Source of the DNA: Sacculina carcini
Taxonomy: Eukaryota; Arthropoda; Thecostraca; Sacculinidae
Direction: 5' to 3'
Length of the DNA: 64,000 nt
NCBI GenBank assembly: GCA_916048095.2
Contig: OU696574.1
Location: 2,501 to 66,500, forward strand
In this document: one piece after another, positions 23,507 to 35,678 of the stretch
Position numbering within the stretch: the stretch's first letter is position 1
How the letters are laid out: every line of letters starts with the position of its first letter
The notes under the pieces: model-generated
Database searches by the model: none
What the model was told of the DNA's origin: nothing
What the model saw: only the letters and a program-made list of their open reading frames with translations
Translations under genes and position numbers: made by a program

Positions 23507-25270
23507 AACCTCTGTGTGTCTGTGTGTGTGTGTGTGTGTCTGTGTGTCTGTTCGACCCTCCTTGGTCCATTTTCTATCAGCTATTATTCGGCCACCACTT
23601 AGCTTACCCGCTAACAATATATACCATCACGTTGGAAATTTTCTTGTCTACACGTTAGATCAAATTTTAAATTTCAAAAATGAAATAAAAAAAGTTATAG
23701 CGGTGAAAAGACAAAATGAACCCTGAAAAATGCGAAAATTTTGGTCAATTTTCTGAAGACTACTCCTCCTAAAACAGCAATGGTACAACTATGAAAATTA
23801 TACCACTGTGTAGAAAATTTTCTCTTCTACTCAACAAATTATAATTTATACCCAAAAATTAAATATAAAACATGTTAAATGGAAAACAATCAATCTACAT
23901 TCAAAATTTTATTTAAACTCCACGCGTCCGATTTTCTATACTTTTTTCTCTATTTCTCAAAAACTAATAATCACACATCTAAATAAATAATACCATCATG
24001 CTGGGAATTTTGTTTTCTACAGCACGGTATAATTTTTAATTTTCCAAAGTGTATTAAAAAAATGTTACGGCGGTGTGAAGTCAAAATGACAAAGTCAAAA
24101 ATGCAAAATTAGCACTGAAAAACGCGAATATTTTGGTCAATATTCCCCTATCTATTCCTCATAAACCAGCAGAGTAACAGCTATAAAAATTATACTATTG
24201 TGTAGAGAAGTTTGTGTTCTACAAGAAATATTCTAATTTATACCCACAAATGATACCAAAAACGTAAAATTTGAAAAATTCTCAAATACATCCACAATTA
24301 CACTTGAACACCGGGCGACTAAAATTAATTCATTTTTCTACTATTTCTCAGTAACTATTTATTACACATAAAAATAAATTATACCATTGTGCTGGAAATT
24401 TTGTTTTCTACAATACGGTATAATTTGTAATTTTACAAAGTATATCTGAAGTAAGTTACGGCGGTGTAAAGTCAAAAAGACATATTGCCAATTTGTCAGC
24501 TATTTTGCGCACTTGCGATTACACAGGAATATACTACTGTGTAGATAATTTTGTGTTCTACAAGATAAGCTATAATTTATACCCACAAAAGATACAAAAA
24601 ACGTGTAAAATTGGCAAAATTCTCAAATACATCCAAAATTACACTTGAACACCGGGCGACTAAAATTAATTCATTTTTCTACTATTTATCAGTAACTATT
24701 TGTTATACATGAAAATAAATTATACCATCGTGCTAGAAATTTTGTTTTCTACAATACGGTATAATTTTTAATTTTCCAAAGTGTATCTAAAGGAAGTTAC
24801 GGCGATGTAAAGTCAAAATGTCATGTTGCCAATTTGACAGCTATTATGCGCACTTGCGATTACACATGAATATACACTGATTTAATTTCACTGAAGTCCA
24901 ATCACAATTTACGCACTTGCGATTACACAGGAATATACTACTGTGTAGAGAATTTTGTGTTCTACAATATAAGCTATAATTTATACCCACAAATGGTACA
25001 AAAAACGTGTAAAATTGGCAAAATTCTCAAATACATCCAAAATTACACTTGAACACCGGGCGACTAAAATTAATTCATTTTTCTACTATTTCTCAGTAAC
25101 TATTTGTTATACATAAAAATAAATTATACCATCGTGCTAGAAATCTTGTTTTCTACAATACGGTATAATTTGTAATTTTCCAAAGGGTGTCTGAAGGAAG
25201 TTACGGCGGTGTAAAGTCAAAAGGACATATTGCCAATTTGACAGCTATTATGCGCACTTGCGATTACACA
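23497..25270 (+). mobile_element. Helitron-like module Y, forward copy
   Basis: Mirror image of 21371-23496. A TG-rich start (23511-23552) is followed by CCTCCTTGGTCCATTTTCTATCAGC, then internal units marked by GCGCACTTGCGATTACACAGG at about 24508, 24848, 24903 (partial) and 25253. The first several bases of the 5' end present in other copies are missing. The short open frames across 23372-23726 arise from the microsatellite. Confidence 0.7.
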
Positions 25271-25989
25271 GGAATATACACCGATTAAATTTCACTGAAG
25301 CCCAATTACAATTAAGAATGCATCATATTATCTCCAATCATGGATGGTGTGGTTTTTTTGCGTACAGTTCAATTAATGCTACACTATACTGAATAGAAAG
25401 TCTTTATTGTCATCAATATTTACACATCAAATGTTCCGCACGACGGGCGGGTAAAATGCTACTTGGAACAAAGTAAGCTACTGAACTTTACTGTGTAATT
25501 TAATTGGTTTAATTTCAAGTTGCATACGCTTGAGTTGCATAAGGATACGGGTTGTAATATCATGCAATGCCAAGTATATGCATATGTTGTTTTAGAGGAA
25601 GCATTAATCTAGAATTATAGAGATGTTTCATTGTTTTGATAGTGTTACACGTCTGAATTACTACACACGAAGGACGGGTGTGAATTTGAGTAGTGTTGAG
25701 GGAAAAACATCGTCAATAATTAAAACAAGAATTTACAAATTTGACCTTTCTATTGGTCGTTTTTCATCAATTTTATTTGTGTTTGTTTCGTGCTTGAGTT
25801 CTGAATTATTCCGCACGACGGGCAGCTTTAAATATGAGGCGGGTTGTGGAAAAACATGTTTCCTAAATTGAAACATAAATTTCACATTTAGACTTTTATA
25901 TTAGCTATAACTTTCCTGTGGGTTTGTTTTTCTTTTTCAATTTGCACTAATTCTTTTATGAATTGAATATTAATTATATTTTATGAACT
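25271..25989 (+). repeat. Module Z with linker, forward copy
   Basis: CCGATTAAATTTCACTGAAG is followed by GCATGG-type sequence and a GACGGGCGGGTAAAATGCTA box at 25442, then about 400 bp not present in the copy at 11531-11700. The 82-aa frame at 25623 has no recognisable features. Confidence 0.65.
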
Positions 25990-27602
25990 GTTCCGCACGA
26001 CGGGCGAATTAAATGTATCTATAAAGAGTGGGTTTAAATGATAGCGAGGTATATGATATTTTGCTAGCAGTAAATATTCTAGCGATAAAAGTAGAATAGC
26101 TCTTAAGCAAATGATTTTGGAGAATGATGTGAACCTTTAAATATATTTTGCGATCTGATGATATATGTATTAGGAATAATACGTAGCAGAATATAGGTTG
26201 CATAATATAATATCGGCTGTAATATCAAGGGCTGTAATATCGGTGTAATCCAAAAAATAACAACTGTATGAATATGATGCATTAGTGGAAGCATTAACCG
26301 GGAATTATGAGATAATATGATAATGGTGTATAATTATATCGCATTATGCAACAAATGTGAATTTAGCTGCCTTACAGTTTGGTCCCGATACTATATTGGC
26401 GGGTTGAGAGAAAAGTATTGGTGGGCCGCGTGTTTGGGACCCCTGGGGTAGATAATCTCAGTCTTCTGATTACAAATTATGATCGCATCAGTATATTTTG
26501 TGATCACAAACTAATAAGTTAAATCACCTCAGACTAGGCTGAGAGCGGTCAAGATTGAATGGTTGGGTTGGGTTGGGTAGGTTTGACTCAGGTTATATTG
26601 GGTTTTAATGATAGCGGAAAATATATAAATTTTAGCAATAAATATTATAGCGGTAAAAGCGAAATAGTACTTAAGCAAATGATATTGGGGAATGATGTTA
26701 AGTAATAAATATAGTTTGGAAACATTCTGATGAAAAGATTTCATCATCTTTCATTGTTTGTTTCGTGTTTGTGTTCTGAATTATACCACACGACGGGCAG
26801 ATTTATATATCAGGCGGGTTGAGGGATAATATTTGTCAAAATAAGAACAAAAATATTCACATTTAGACTTTTCTATTGGTTAAGATATTTATAGGTTACA
26901 TTTTTTGGTTTTCAATTTGTATTCATTATATTTTATGGATTTGATATGAATTTTATTGTATGAATTGTTCCGCACGACGGGTGGGTTTAAAAAAGTGTTT
27001 TTAGATCGTTTTTCAAATGGTTCATTTAGAAAAAAGAAAAAAACATTTAAAATAAAAATGATCCGCGGGCAGCAACTGTAGACAATAGAACGTTCAATTT
27101 TCCCTGTAGAATTAATCCATACACAAAACCAATGGATTTGACTTCAAATATGAATTTTATTGTATGAATTGTTCCTCACGACGGGCGGGTTTAAAAAAGG
27201 TGTTTCCATTTTTTAGTTCATTTTTTTCAAATGGTTCATTTAAAAAAAGGTATTTTTTTACAAATAAAAATGCTCCGCGGGCAGCAACTATAGACAATAG
27301 AACGTTCAATTTACCCTGTAGAATTAATCCATACACAAAACCAATGGATTTGACTTCAAGATCCAGAACGGATCGTGTTCGAGTTCTTAATTATTCAGCA
27401 CGACGGGCGGGTTTAAAAATGACTCAGGCGGACTGAGGGGAAATATTTTGTCGAAATAAAAATAATTAAACTCATAATTTTCAATTGATTAATATTTTTA
27501 TGAGTGTACCCTATTTCATTTTTATTTTTTCATATTTTTTTACGAATTGAATATGAATTTCATGTTATGAATTGCTCCGCACAACGGGCCGGTTTTAATG
27601 CT
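25990..27602 (+). repeat. Module X, copy D
   Basis: Uninterrupted forward copy, including an intact GATGATATATGTATTAGG site (26157-26174) that corresponds to the LTR insertion site in copy B. The GGTTGGGTTGGGTTGGG stretch is at 26560. It ends GGCCGGTTTTAATGCTATAT at about 27602. Confidence 0.85.
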
Positions 27603-29062
27603 ATATATATACATAAAGAAGGAATTATCTGTCTGTCTGTGTATGTATGCTTGAATATGAGGTGACATAATTGCGCTGGTTCATGGTTCGCTGGTTCAAT
27701 GATCATGGGCTTCAAACGCAAACGAAGCGATGGCTCATTTTTATGGAATAAAAATGTCCCGCGGGCAGCAATAAAACGTTCAATTTCACCGTGTAGAATG
27801 AATTCATATACAAAACTAACGGATTTGACTCCAAGATCCAGAAAGGATCGTGTTCGAGTTCTGAATTATTCCGCGCGTCGGGCTGGTTTAAATGTGAGGC
27901 GGATTGAGGAAAAATATTTTGTCAAAAAAAGAAAAAAAGATTAAACTTAGACTTTTCAATTTATTACAATTTTATGAGTGTGCCCTTTATATTTTATTTT
28001 GAATATTATGAATATTTTTTATGAATATGAATTTTTATGAATATAAATTTTTATGAATATTAATTCCATTTTATGAATTCCTCCGCACAACGGGCGTAGA
28101 AACGGTCGGGTTTTAATGCTATATATATATAGATAAAGAAGGAATTATCTGTCTGTCTGTGTATGTATGCTTGAATATGAGGTGACATAATTGCGCTGGT
28201 TCATGGTTCGCTGGTTCAATGATCATGGGCTTCAAACGCAAACGAAGCGATGGCTCATTTTTATGGAATAAAAATGTCCCGCGGGCAGCAATAAAACGTT
28301 CAATTTCACCGTGTAGAATGAATTCATATACAAAACTAACGGATTTGACTCCAAGATCCAGAAAGGATCGTGTTCGAGTTCTGAATTATTCCGCGCGTCG
28401 GGCTGGTTTAAATGTGAGGCGGATTGAGGAACAATATTTTGTCAAAAAAAGAAAAAAAGATTAAACTTAGACTTTTCAATTGATTACAATTTTATGAGTG
28501 TGCCCTTTATATTTTATTTTGAATATTATGAATATTTTTTATGAATATGAATTTTTATGAATATTAATTCCATTTTATGAATTCCTCCGCACAACGGGCG
28601 GGTTTTAATGCTAGTATATACATAAAGAAGAAATTATCTGTCTGTCTGTGTATGTATGCTTGAATATGAGGTGACATAATTGCGCTGGTTCATGGTTCGC
28701 TGGTTCAATGATCATGGGCTTCAAACGCAAACGAAGCGATGGCTCATTTTTATGAAATATAAATGTCCCGCGGGCAGCAATAAAACGTTCAATTTCACCG
28801 TGTAGAATGAATTCATATACAAAACTAATGGATTTGACTTCAAGAACCAGAACGGATGGTGTTCGAGTTCTGAATTATTCCTCACGTCGGGCGGGTTTAA
28901 ATATGAGGCGGGTTGAGTGAAAATATTTTGTCAAAATAAAATTAAAAATAATGAAATTTAGACTTTTTAATTGATTAAGGTTATTATGAGTTTGCCTTAT
29001 TTGTTTTTAATTTGCAATATTTTTATGAATTGCTCCGCACAACGGGCGGGTTTTAATGCTAG
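27603..29062 (+). mobile_element. Three tandem copies of module M, forward
   Basis: Units start TATATACATAAAGAAG(G/A)AATTATCTGTC at about 27603, 28125 and 28615. The first two lie 520 bp apart and are nearly identical, the third is 489 bp further on. Units end AACGGGCGGGTTTTAATGCTAG followed by T (CTAG at 28611-28614 and 29059-29062). The CCGC...GCGG hairpin lies 9 bases before CTAG, as in Helitron 3' ends. The 81-aa frames at 27699 and 28219 are duplicated only because the DNA is. Confidence 0.7.
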
Positions 29063-30838
29063 TCTATATATATAAAAGAGATCCTCTGTGTGTCTGTGTG
29101 TGTGTGTGTCTGTCCACCCTCCTTGGTCCATTTTCTATCAGCTACTACTCGGCCACCACTTAGCCCACCCGCTAACAATTTATACCATCACGTTGGATAT
29201 TTCCTTGAATACACTTAAGGATAAATCTTTAATTTTAAAAATAAAACCAAAAAAGTTACAGCGGTGAAAAGACAAAATGAACCCTGAAAAATGCGAAAAT
29301 TTTGGTCAATATTCTGCCATCAAGATCTCCTAAACCAGAAATGGTACAGCAATACAAATTATACCACTGTGTAGAACATTTTCCGTTCTACAAAATAGGC
29401 TATGATTTATATCCAAAAATTGCATATAAAAGATGCAAAAATGACAAAATTTAAATCTATATTCAAAATATTATTTAAACTCCGGGCGTCCAATTTTCTT
29501 TACTTTTTTCTCTATTTCTCAACAACTAATTATCACACATCTAAATAAATTATACCATCATGCTGTAAATTTTGTTTTCTACAACACGGTATAACTTTTA
29601 ATTTTCCAAAAGTGTATTAAAAAAAATTACGGCGGTGTGAAGTCAAAATGACAAAAGCAAAAAGGCAAAATTAGCACTAAGTGAACGCGAATATTTTGGT
29701 CAATATTCCGCTATCTATTACTCATAGACCAGCAAAGTTACAGCTATAAAAATTATAATATTGTGTAGAGAATTTTGTGTTCTAAAAGAAAAAATATAAT
29801 TTATACCCACAAATGATACAAAAAACGTGTAAAATTGGCATAATTCTCAAATACATCCAAAATTGCACTTGAACACCGGGCGGCTAAAATATATTCATTT
29901 TTCTGACTATTTCTCAGTAACTATTTGTCCCACGTTAAAATATAATATGCCATCGTGCTGGAAATTTTGTTTGCTACAATACGGTATAATTTTAATTTTC
30001 CAAAGTGTATCTGAAAGAAGTTACGACGGTGTAAAATCAAAATGACATATTGCCAATTTGACAGCTATTATGCGCACTTGCGATTACACAGGAATATACA
30101 CTGATTTAATTTCACTGAAGTACAATCACAATTAAGAATGCATCATGTTAGCTCCAAGCATGGATGGTGTGGTTTTATTGCGTACAGTTTAATTAATGCT
30201 ACACTATACTGAATAGAAAGGCTTTATTGTCCTCAATATTTACACATGAATTGTTCCGCACGACGGGCGGGTAAAATGCTACTGGGAACAAAGTAAACTA
30301 CTGAATTTTACTGTGATAATCAATTGGTTTAATTTCAAGTTGCATACGCTTAAGTTGCATAAGGATATGGGTTGCAATATAATGCAATGCCAACTATATG
30401 CATATGCTGTTTTAGCGGAAACATTCATCTGGAATTATAGAGATGACAGAAAGTTTCACTGTTTTGATAGTGTTACACTTCTGAATTATTGCACACGAAG
30501 GACGGGTGTGAATTTGAGTAGTGTTGAGGGAAAAAACTTCGTCAATAATTAAAACAAGAATTTACAAATATATATTTCTCTATTGGATAAGTTTTTTGCT
30601 TTTTGATTCATTATATTTTATTAATAGTTCCATACGACGGGCGGGTATAAATACGAGGCTGTTCGAGGGAAATATTTTGCCACATCTAAAATAAAAACAT
30701 TAATATATATACTTTTCTATCGATTAAGGCTTTATATGGGTATACTTTTTCTTTTTCAATTTCTAATCGTTATTTATTAATTCAATATTTATTTTTCTTT
30801 ATTAATTGTTCTGCACAACGGGCGGGTTTTAATGCTAG
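29063..30838 (+). mobile_element. Helitron-like element (modules Y+Z), complete-looking copy
   Basis: The best-delimited single copy: starts TCTATATATATAAAAGAGATCC at 29063, directly after the CTAG of the previous element, and ends CACAACGGGCGGGTTTTAATGCTAG at 30838. It is about 1.78 kb with no terminal inverted repeat and no transposase or Rep ORF, so it is non-autonomous if this classification is right. Head-to-tail abutment with the preceding element is common for Helitrons. The base after the final CTAG is A, not the expected T, so the right flank may be damaged. Confidence 0.6.
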
Positions 30839-31036
30839 ATGGTGATGTTAAGTTATAAATATATTTTGAGAACATTATGATAAAACAATTTAGTCATTTT
30901 TCATTGTTTCATTTTTCATTTGTGTCTGAGCTCGGAATTATTCAGCACGACGGGCAGGTTTAAATATGAGGCGGTTTAGGCAAACTATTTTGTCAAAATA
31001 ATATAAAAATATAGAAATTTGGACTTTTCAACTCAA
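30839..31036 (+). repeat. Diverged X-like fragment, inner limit of the subtelomeric repeat block
   Basis: GATGTTAAGTTATAAATATA, ATTATTCAGCACGACGGGCAGG and TAAATATGAGGCGG resemble X/M internal sequence, and similarity stops at about 31036 (CTTTTCAACTCAAAA). After this the CCGCACGACGGGCGGG boxes no longer occur. Confidence 0.65.
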
Positions 31037-31905
31037 AAAAGAGCAGTCCAGGAGCAGGAGTAATACTAGTCTTTGTTTCGCATTGCTGAACAAAGTTACA
31101 CATCGAGCTGCATATCGAGCACATTTCGAGCAGTGGTCATTTGACACACACACACTTACACGCCCATACTGAAATTAAAGTAGAGAAGCGATAAAGTAAA
31201 ACACAACACTAATGGTCATAGGGGTCTCTAGTTGTAACGGAAACACAGGCGTCACCAAATCTGTATGCCACGAAAAATTTAACAACCAATGTTTGGTCTT
31301 CTTCATTTCTTCGAATTTTTCCCGGGATTCGGAGGTCCGGATCCGCGAAAAAAAGACGTTCCAAACCGTTCCGAATCTTTTTTGACGTCGGTCCGAATCC
31401 GAACATCCGAGCCCAAATCCGGGATTTTGCTGGTCCGAACAAATCTGCGGATAAAGGTTCGCGAACATTGGTTCGGAATGCCCACCTCTGCTTAAACCAC
31501 AATCCTCCAGTCCATTTTCACATCATCAATAATGTATGATGTCATGAATGTGACAATAAAATGTATTTAATAATTTTTTTTAACAATTTACTATTTTTTA
31601 CTTTAGTGATACTGATATTTTTGACTGGTCATAGCCGGAAACGCAAATACCAATTTGAAAATTCCAAGTATCCTGGTAGAAATTAACATTGGGTTCGTTG
31701 TGAATCATGCAAAAATATATGAAGTTTGATGTTGAAAGCGAAAGTCTTCCAATTTATGACCAATTTACATGTAAATATGTGATATCAACACTCGTGTTTG
31801 TAAACCTTTGTCGGCTACTGGATATAGCCCGGACTGGTACCAGAACATGAGGACACGGTCGGGGAAAAGGTAAACGTGTGGTCACCCTACAATACATGAG
31901 CAAGT
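31037..31905. other. Gene-free stretch with a hAT-type element end
   Basis: No coding exon recognised. At 31474-31492 the sequence ends GCCCACCTCTG; read on the minus strand this is CAGAGGTGGGCATTCCGAAC, typical of a hAT terminal inverted repeat, preceded by TCCG/TTCG-rich subterminal repeats (31315-31470). A matching left end was not found. Overlapping open frames at 31175-31502 on both strands result from this composition. Confidence 0.4.
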
Positions 31906-32548
31906 TGTAGTGTTATTGGTTTTTGGCTCCCGTGTAACCAATAAAACTACCAAACACAATATGTATATTAATGAATACGAACATAATCACGAGTTCGCCA
32001 CAGATGGCCAAACACTGCCACACACCGCCACACACCCTCTCAGATCAGGGCGAGACATTTAGGACTCGGCCTGATCGAGTACCTGAAATTGTTTGTGGCG
32101 TTGTGCAAAGCTACGCGTGGTGCGAATATTGTCGCGTGTTGCGAATATTGTCGCGTGTTGCGAGGGATGTCGAGTGTTGCGATGTTGTCGTGTGTTGCGA
32201 ATATTGTCGCGTGTTGCGAATGTTGTCGCATGTTGCGAGGGATGTCGAGTGTTGCGAAGTTGTCGCGTGTTGCGAATGTTGTCGCGTGTTGCGAGGGTTG
32301 TCACGTGTTGCGAAGAATGTCGAGTAGTAGGGCTGCGGCTGGGACGGAGAGAGCGACAGGGCGATGCGGGCGACACGGCAGCGGGCACAGTGGGCGATAA
32401 GGCAGCAGCGACAGCAGCAGAGACGCGGTGATGTCGAGACGAACACGTACATTTTGTACGTAAATATTGCTCGTGAGAAGAATCACGTCGGGGTCACCAC
32501 TTAATAGTGTTATTGGTTACACGGGAGCCAAAAAACAATAACACTACA
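31906..32548. mobile_element. MITE-like element with about 40-bp terminal inverted repeats
   Basis: The left end TGTAGTGTTATTGG...GGCTCCCGTGTAACCAATA is mirrored at the right end TATTGGTTACACGGGAGCC...CAATAACACTACA with few mismatches. Flanks repeat AAGT (31902-31905 and 32549-32552), a possible 4-bp target duplication. The interior carries a GC-rich minisatellite. No transposase, so the superfamily is undetermined. Confidence 0.6.
32115..32330. repeat. 18-19 bp minisatellite (GTTGCGAATATTGTCGCGT type)
   Basis: About ten to eleven degenerate copies with GTTGCGA as the conserved core and variants ending in GTCGCGT, GTCGAGT or GTCGTGT. It lies inside the MITE-like element. Period 18-19 keeps several frames open, which explains the Cys/Val/Arg-rich open frames here. 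Confidence 0.8.
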
Positions 32549-32552
32549 AAGT

Positions 32553-34560
32553 ACACTCGAAATGTCCATGGTCAGACTATGGAGAGGGAGCGCAGCAGTT
32601 GGCGCATTTTCTAGGGGTTGAAGCATGGCCGACTAGAATAGCAGACGGCCATGGCTGATGTCACAGGGCCGAATTTACAAGAGACAAAGACAGCACCTGC
32701 CCACAGGCCTCAAATAACAGCCCAGGTTTGAATATTTTCAGTAAATATATAAAGAATAGACGATTTTTGAGTCACGAATAACCAAAGTAAATTGTTTATG
32801 ATTTATCTTTCTAAATCACGGAAAACTACAGTAAAACCAAACAGAGACTTCGACATATTGATCACCAAATTTCCAAGGGCCAAGTCTCAAGGGGGCATGA
32901 GTCCTCGCAACGGCTCTGGATGCCGCTATAGTTGTTTCTATTCTACGAATAAACTTTGGTTTTGATTTTGAGATTGGCGGCACTGAGTATGGGTCATGCT
33001 TCCTAATCACCTTGGAAAACGGTCTGTTTGTACAGTCAGGTGTGAAGAGTCCTGATGACTGAATGTAAACTAACATATTTAGATTTATGGTAATAAAACA
33101 TATGCTATTTATTTGGCATTGCTTTTGATAATATTTTCATACTCGAGTGTACATAGTCATGAGAAGTCATTTTGAAAACGTGATTCAAATGACCAAAATT
33201 CATTACTGGCAGGACCGGCAATGATGATTTCCGGGGGAGCTGACAGCGCCCCCCAGTGAGGCTTGATTTGCTCGCCATCCGCCCCAAGCAGGGTAGGCCT
33301 CCACACATAGATTGCCCAGGGGCATCCACACACGGATTGCTCAAGGGGCCTCCACATGCCTAAATCCGGCAATGTGGAGCCCCCTTGGCGCCGCCACTGC
33401 GCGATCATATTGAACGTCTAGTGACACCTTGAATGTATTATATATTTATATTTGTAGATATCGCTTGTTAGGAATACGCTTGTGTGCTTGTATGATTTTA
33501 TTATTGAAACACAATTGAATATGAGTGTAAAAATTTCTGGGAAAATAATCATCACAACGCGAATCAGAGAACTTCACTCGCAGGGCGTGTTAATAATTGA
33601 GGTGTTTGCAGTAACATATATACAACTGGGAAGCGGCATTCAGTGCACCATTGCGTAACAATGAAGCAATACTAGCTTCACATACGTTATGAGCACAGGG
33701 CGCTGCAACATAACACGAATTGCGTCGAATTAACAAGATTTTGATCAGTTATCTCGCTGAACAACGACTTAACTAAAAGTATATGTCGCATAATGGGCCC
33801 TAGTATCTCTAGGTGCGCCAGTGAAATACATATGCAGGACAATACGTCTAAAGAAACATAAATGCGTGGATAAACTTACCATGAGATGAGAAAATAATCT
33901 GAAAGATCCCATAACTACAAATGATGTAGTTTCACAGCACTTTGTTCGAAGATTGTCTTGTGCATAAGTTATGAGCGTATAACCAGCCAGACGCCCAGCC
34001 CTGCCACTGTGACTATCAGAAGCACACTGTCAGCACACCGATAATCTAGCCACGACCACGTGCCAGCAGGTGGCTCATTAACAGTCTCATCTTGATCATC
34101 GTCCAGTATCTGTCATACGAACACTCGTCGTCATATATCCAGGTAGCATTCCAAAACACATACAAATTAATAATAGACAGCACAATGAGAAATACATGCT
34201 AACATGTAAACTCTTTTTTAGTTTGAATTTTCACTTTTAATGCAGGAGCGCCATATGGTCTGACAGACCGGTGCTCCCCTTAAACACCAATTATATCAGT
34301 GTTTAAACCGCTTAAACACCAATAAAGTGATGACGATAATTATCATAATCACTCTAAAACAAGTGTATCTTATACATTGGAATAATGCAGCGTTAAAAAA
34401 GATTGCACAAATATATGGAACGGTTGCTCAAAAATATTGATGGCGTGTTGGCAATATAAGGTTTATTGTTGAAAGGTATTTATAGACTTAAATATATATT
34501 GTGCAGCCTGAATGGCATTGTGTTCTTTGTGGACTGTGTTGCATAAATAATGTCAGTCTG
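32553..34560. other. Gene-free stretch, old repeat debris
   Basis: No recognisable exon. At 33225-33405 there is a C-rich segment ending CCCCCTTGGCGCCGCCACTG; its reverse complement CAGTGGCGGCGCCAAGGGGG resembles terminal repeats of degraded hAT-type elements. The 86-aa minus frame at 32816-33076 lacks any motif I know. The rest is ordinary AT-rich sequence. Confidence 0.35.
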
Positions 34561-34737
34561 TAGCATGGGCATAGATGCGGGGGTATGGGGGTACATATAC
34601 CCCCAATAAATTGGCTGGGGTATGAATATGCAAATATACCCCCGATAATTATGATGAGTTCAGATAATTCAGTATATTATTATCAAAATGAGCATAGCAA
34701 AAAAGTAACGGATCTAGTATAATATTGCGGTGAAACA

Positions 34738-34806
34738 AGACTCCACTGCCTACACCAACGTAACGGAGTCGTTAGGCGGCGCAGTGCTGAAATGTTAGGC
34801 ATTGCG
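34738..34806. repeat. GC-rich inverted repeat
   Basis: GTCGTTAGGCGGCGCAGTG and CATTGCGCCGCCTCGTTAC face each other across a short loop (about 34766-34805) and can form a strong hairpin. It may be the end or centre of a fold-back element. Just upstream, 34575-34640, is a cluster of GGGGGTA/TACCCCC inverted motifs. Confidence 0.5.
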
Positions 34807-34946
34807 CCGCCTCGTTACACTGGCGAAATACAAGTTATCTCGCGAGAGTATATTTGACGACTGGTGAATCACATGCCTCATGCACACAAATACACACACA
34901 CATACAAACACGCCAGATGCTGCAGTGGTGCTGCTGCAATGGTCTA

Positions 34947-35163
34947 GGCTAAATATGTAAGGATTCAAGAACATTGAAAACGATAATTTCTAAAAAACGC
35001 TTAAAACGCACAAAAACGTTTCTATATTTTTCATAGATTTTAGGTTAGGTTAAGTTTAGCGTTCTTATGTAATGTGCTGCCTTTGCATGAGGCGAGGGGC
35101 TGGAAGAAATTCGTTAAATCAAATTTTTTCAATCTAATGTTTTTGAATCCTTACACATTTAGC
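34947..35163. mobile_element. MITE-like element, about 217 bp
   Basis: GCTAAATATGTAAGGATTCA at the left is inverted as TGAATCCTTACACATTTAGC at the right, with the match continuing inward (AAGAACATT / AATGTTTTT) and a weaker match outward. The interior includes TTTTAGGTTAGGTTAAG at 35037, a tiny telomere-like (TTAGG)2 tract. No coding capacity and no clear target duplication. Confidence 0.5.
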
Positions 35164-35174
35164 GTCAATCGTGC

Positions 35175-35290
35175 TGCAGTTAGTGCCTGTGGCGGTCCCT
35201 GCGGTCAGGGGAAAAGAATACAGCCGCCGTACCCGCTGCGTGTCGTAAGAGGCGACTAAAACCATCTGCTTCTTTTCTCCAAGATACTAC
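35175..35290 (+). repeat. Dispersed repeat segment with CGTAAGAGGCGACTAAAA
   Basis: GTCGTAAGAGGCGACTAAAACC within a GC-rich block resembles a motif I have met in insect dispersed repeats, probably LINE-derived. This is recollection, not a search, and no ORF accompanies it. Confidence 0.25.
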
Positions 35291-35404
35291 TGTCAGGACC
35301 GGTGGGGGCGCGATAATTCAGCAGAGTTGGTGCCCCCACTGTAACGGCAGCTTTCTTCTGTCCTATCATTCTCCCCGAATTAAAAAATGCCTGTGGCGGT
35401 TAAA

Positions 35405-35664
35405 TAAAGGTTAAATGCCTAAGTGGCAGCTGCTACACGGGAAGAAGCCGAAGCTTATGAACACAGGCGTGCCCCGTGCAGCTCGCTGCCACCGCAGAAC
35501 CGACCCTCTCCACGCTATGACGCCACAAGGACGGAAGACGTATTAAAGAGGGCCACCTCCCCAGAATGCATGGCACAACTCATGACTGATATCTGGTACC
35601 ATCATTTTCTGCTGGGTGGACAGGGGCTGTGGGATTGTAGAATTCGCCCAATGAAATTCTGCTC
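35405..35664 (-). mobile_element. SINE copy 1, body only (tRNA head missing)
   Basis: About 260 bp closely matching 58287-58536 (AAGGTTAAATGCCTAAGTGG through to AATGAAATTCTGCTC). In the second copy the tRNA-derived head follows directly. Here the match stops exactly at CTGCTC and a GC-rich minisatellite begins. In SINE orientation the element is therefore 5' truncated at the head/body border. Confidence 0.75.
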
Positions 35665-35678
35665 GTAACCGGTTCTGG

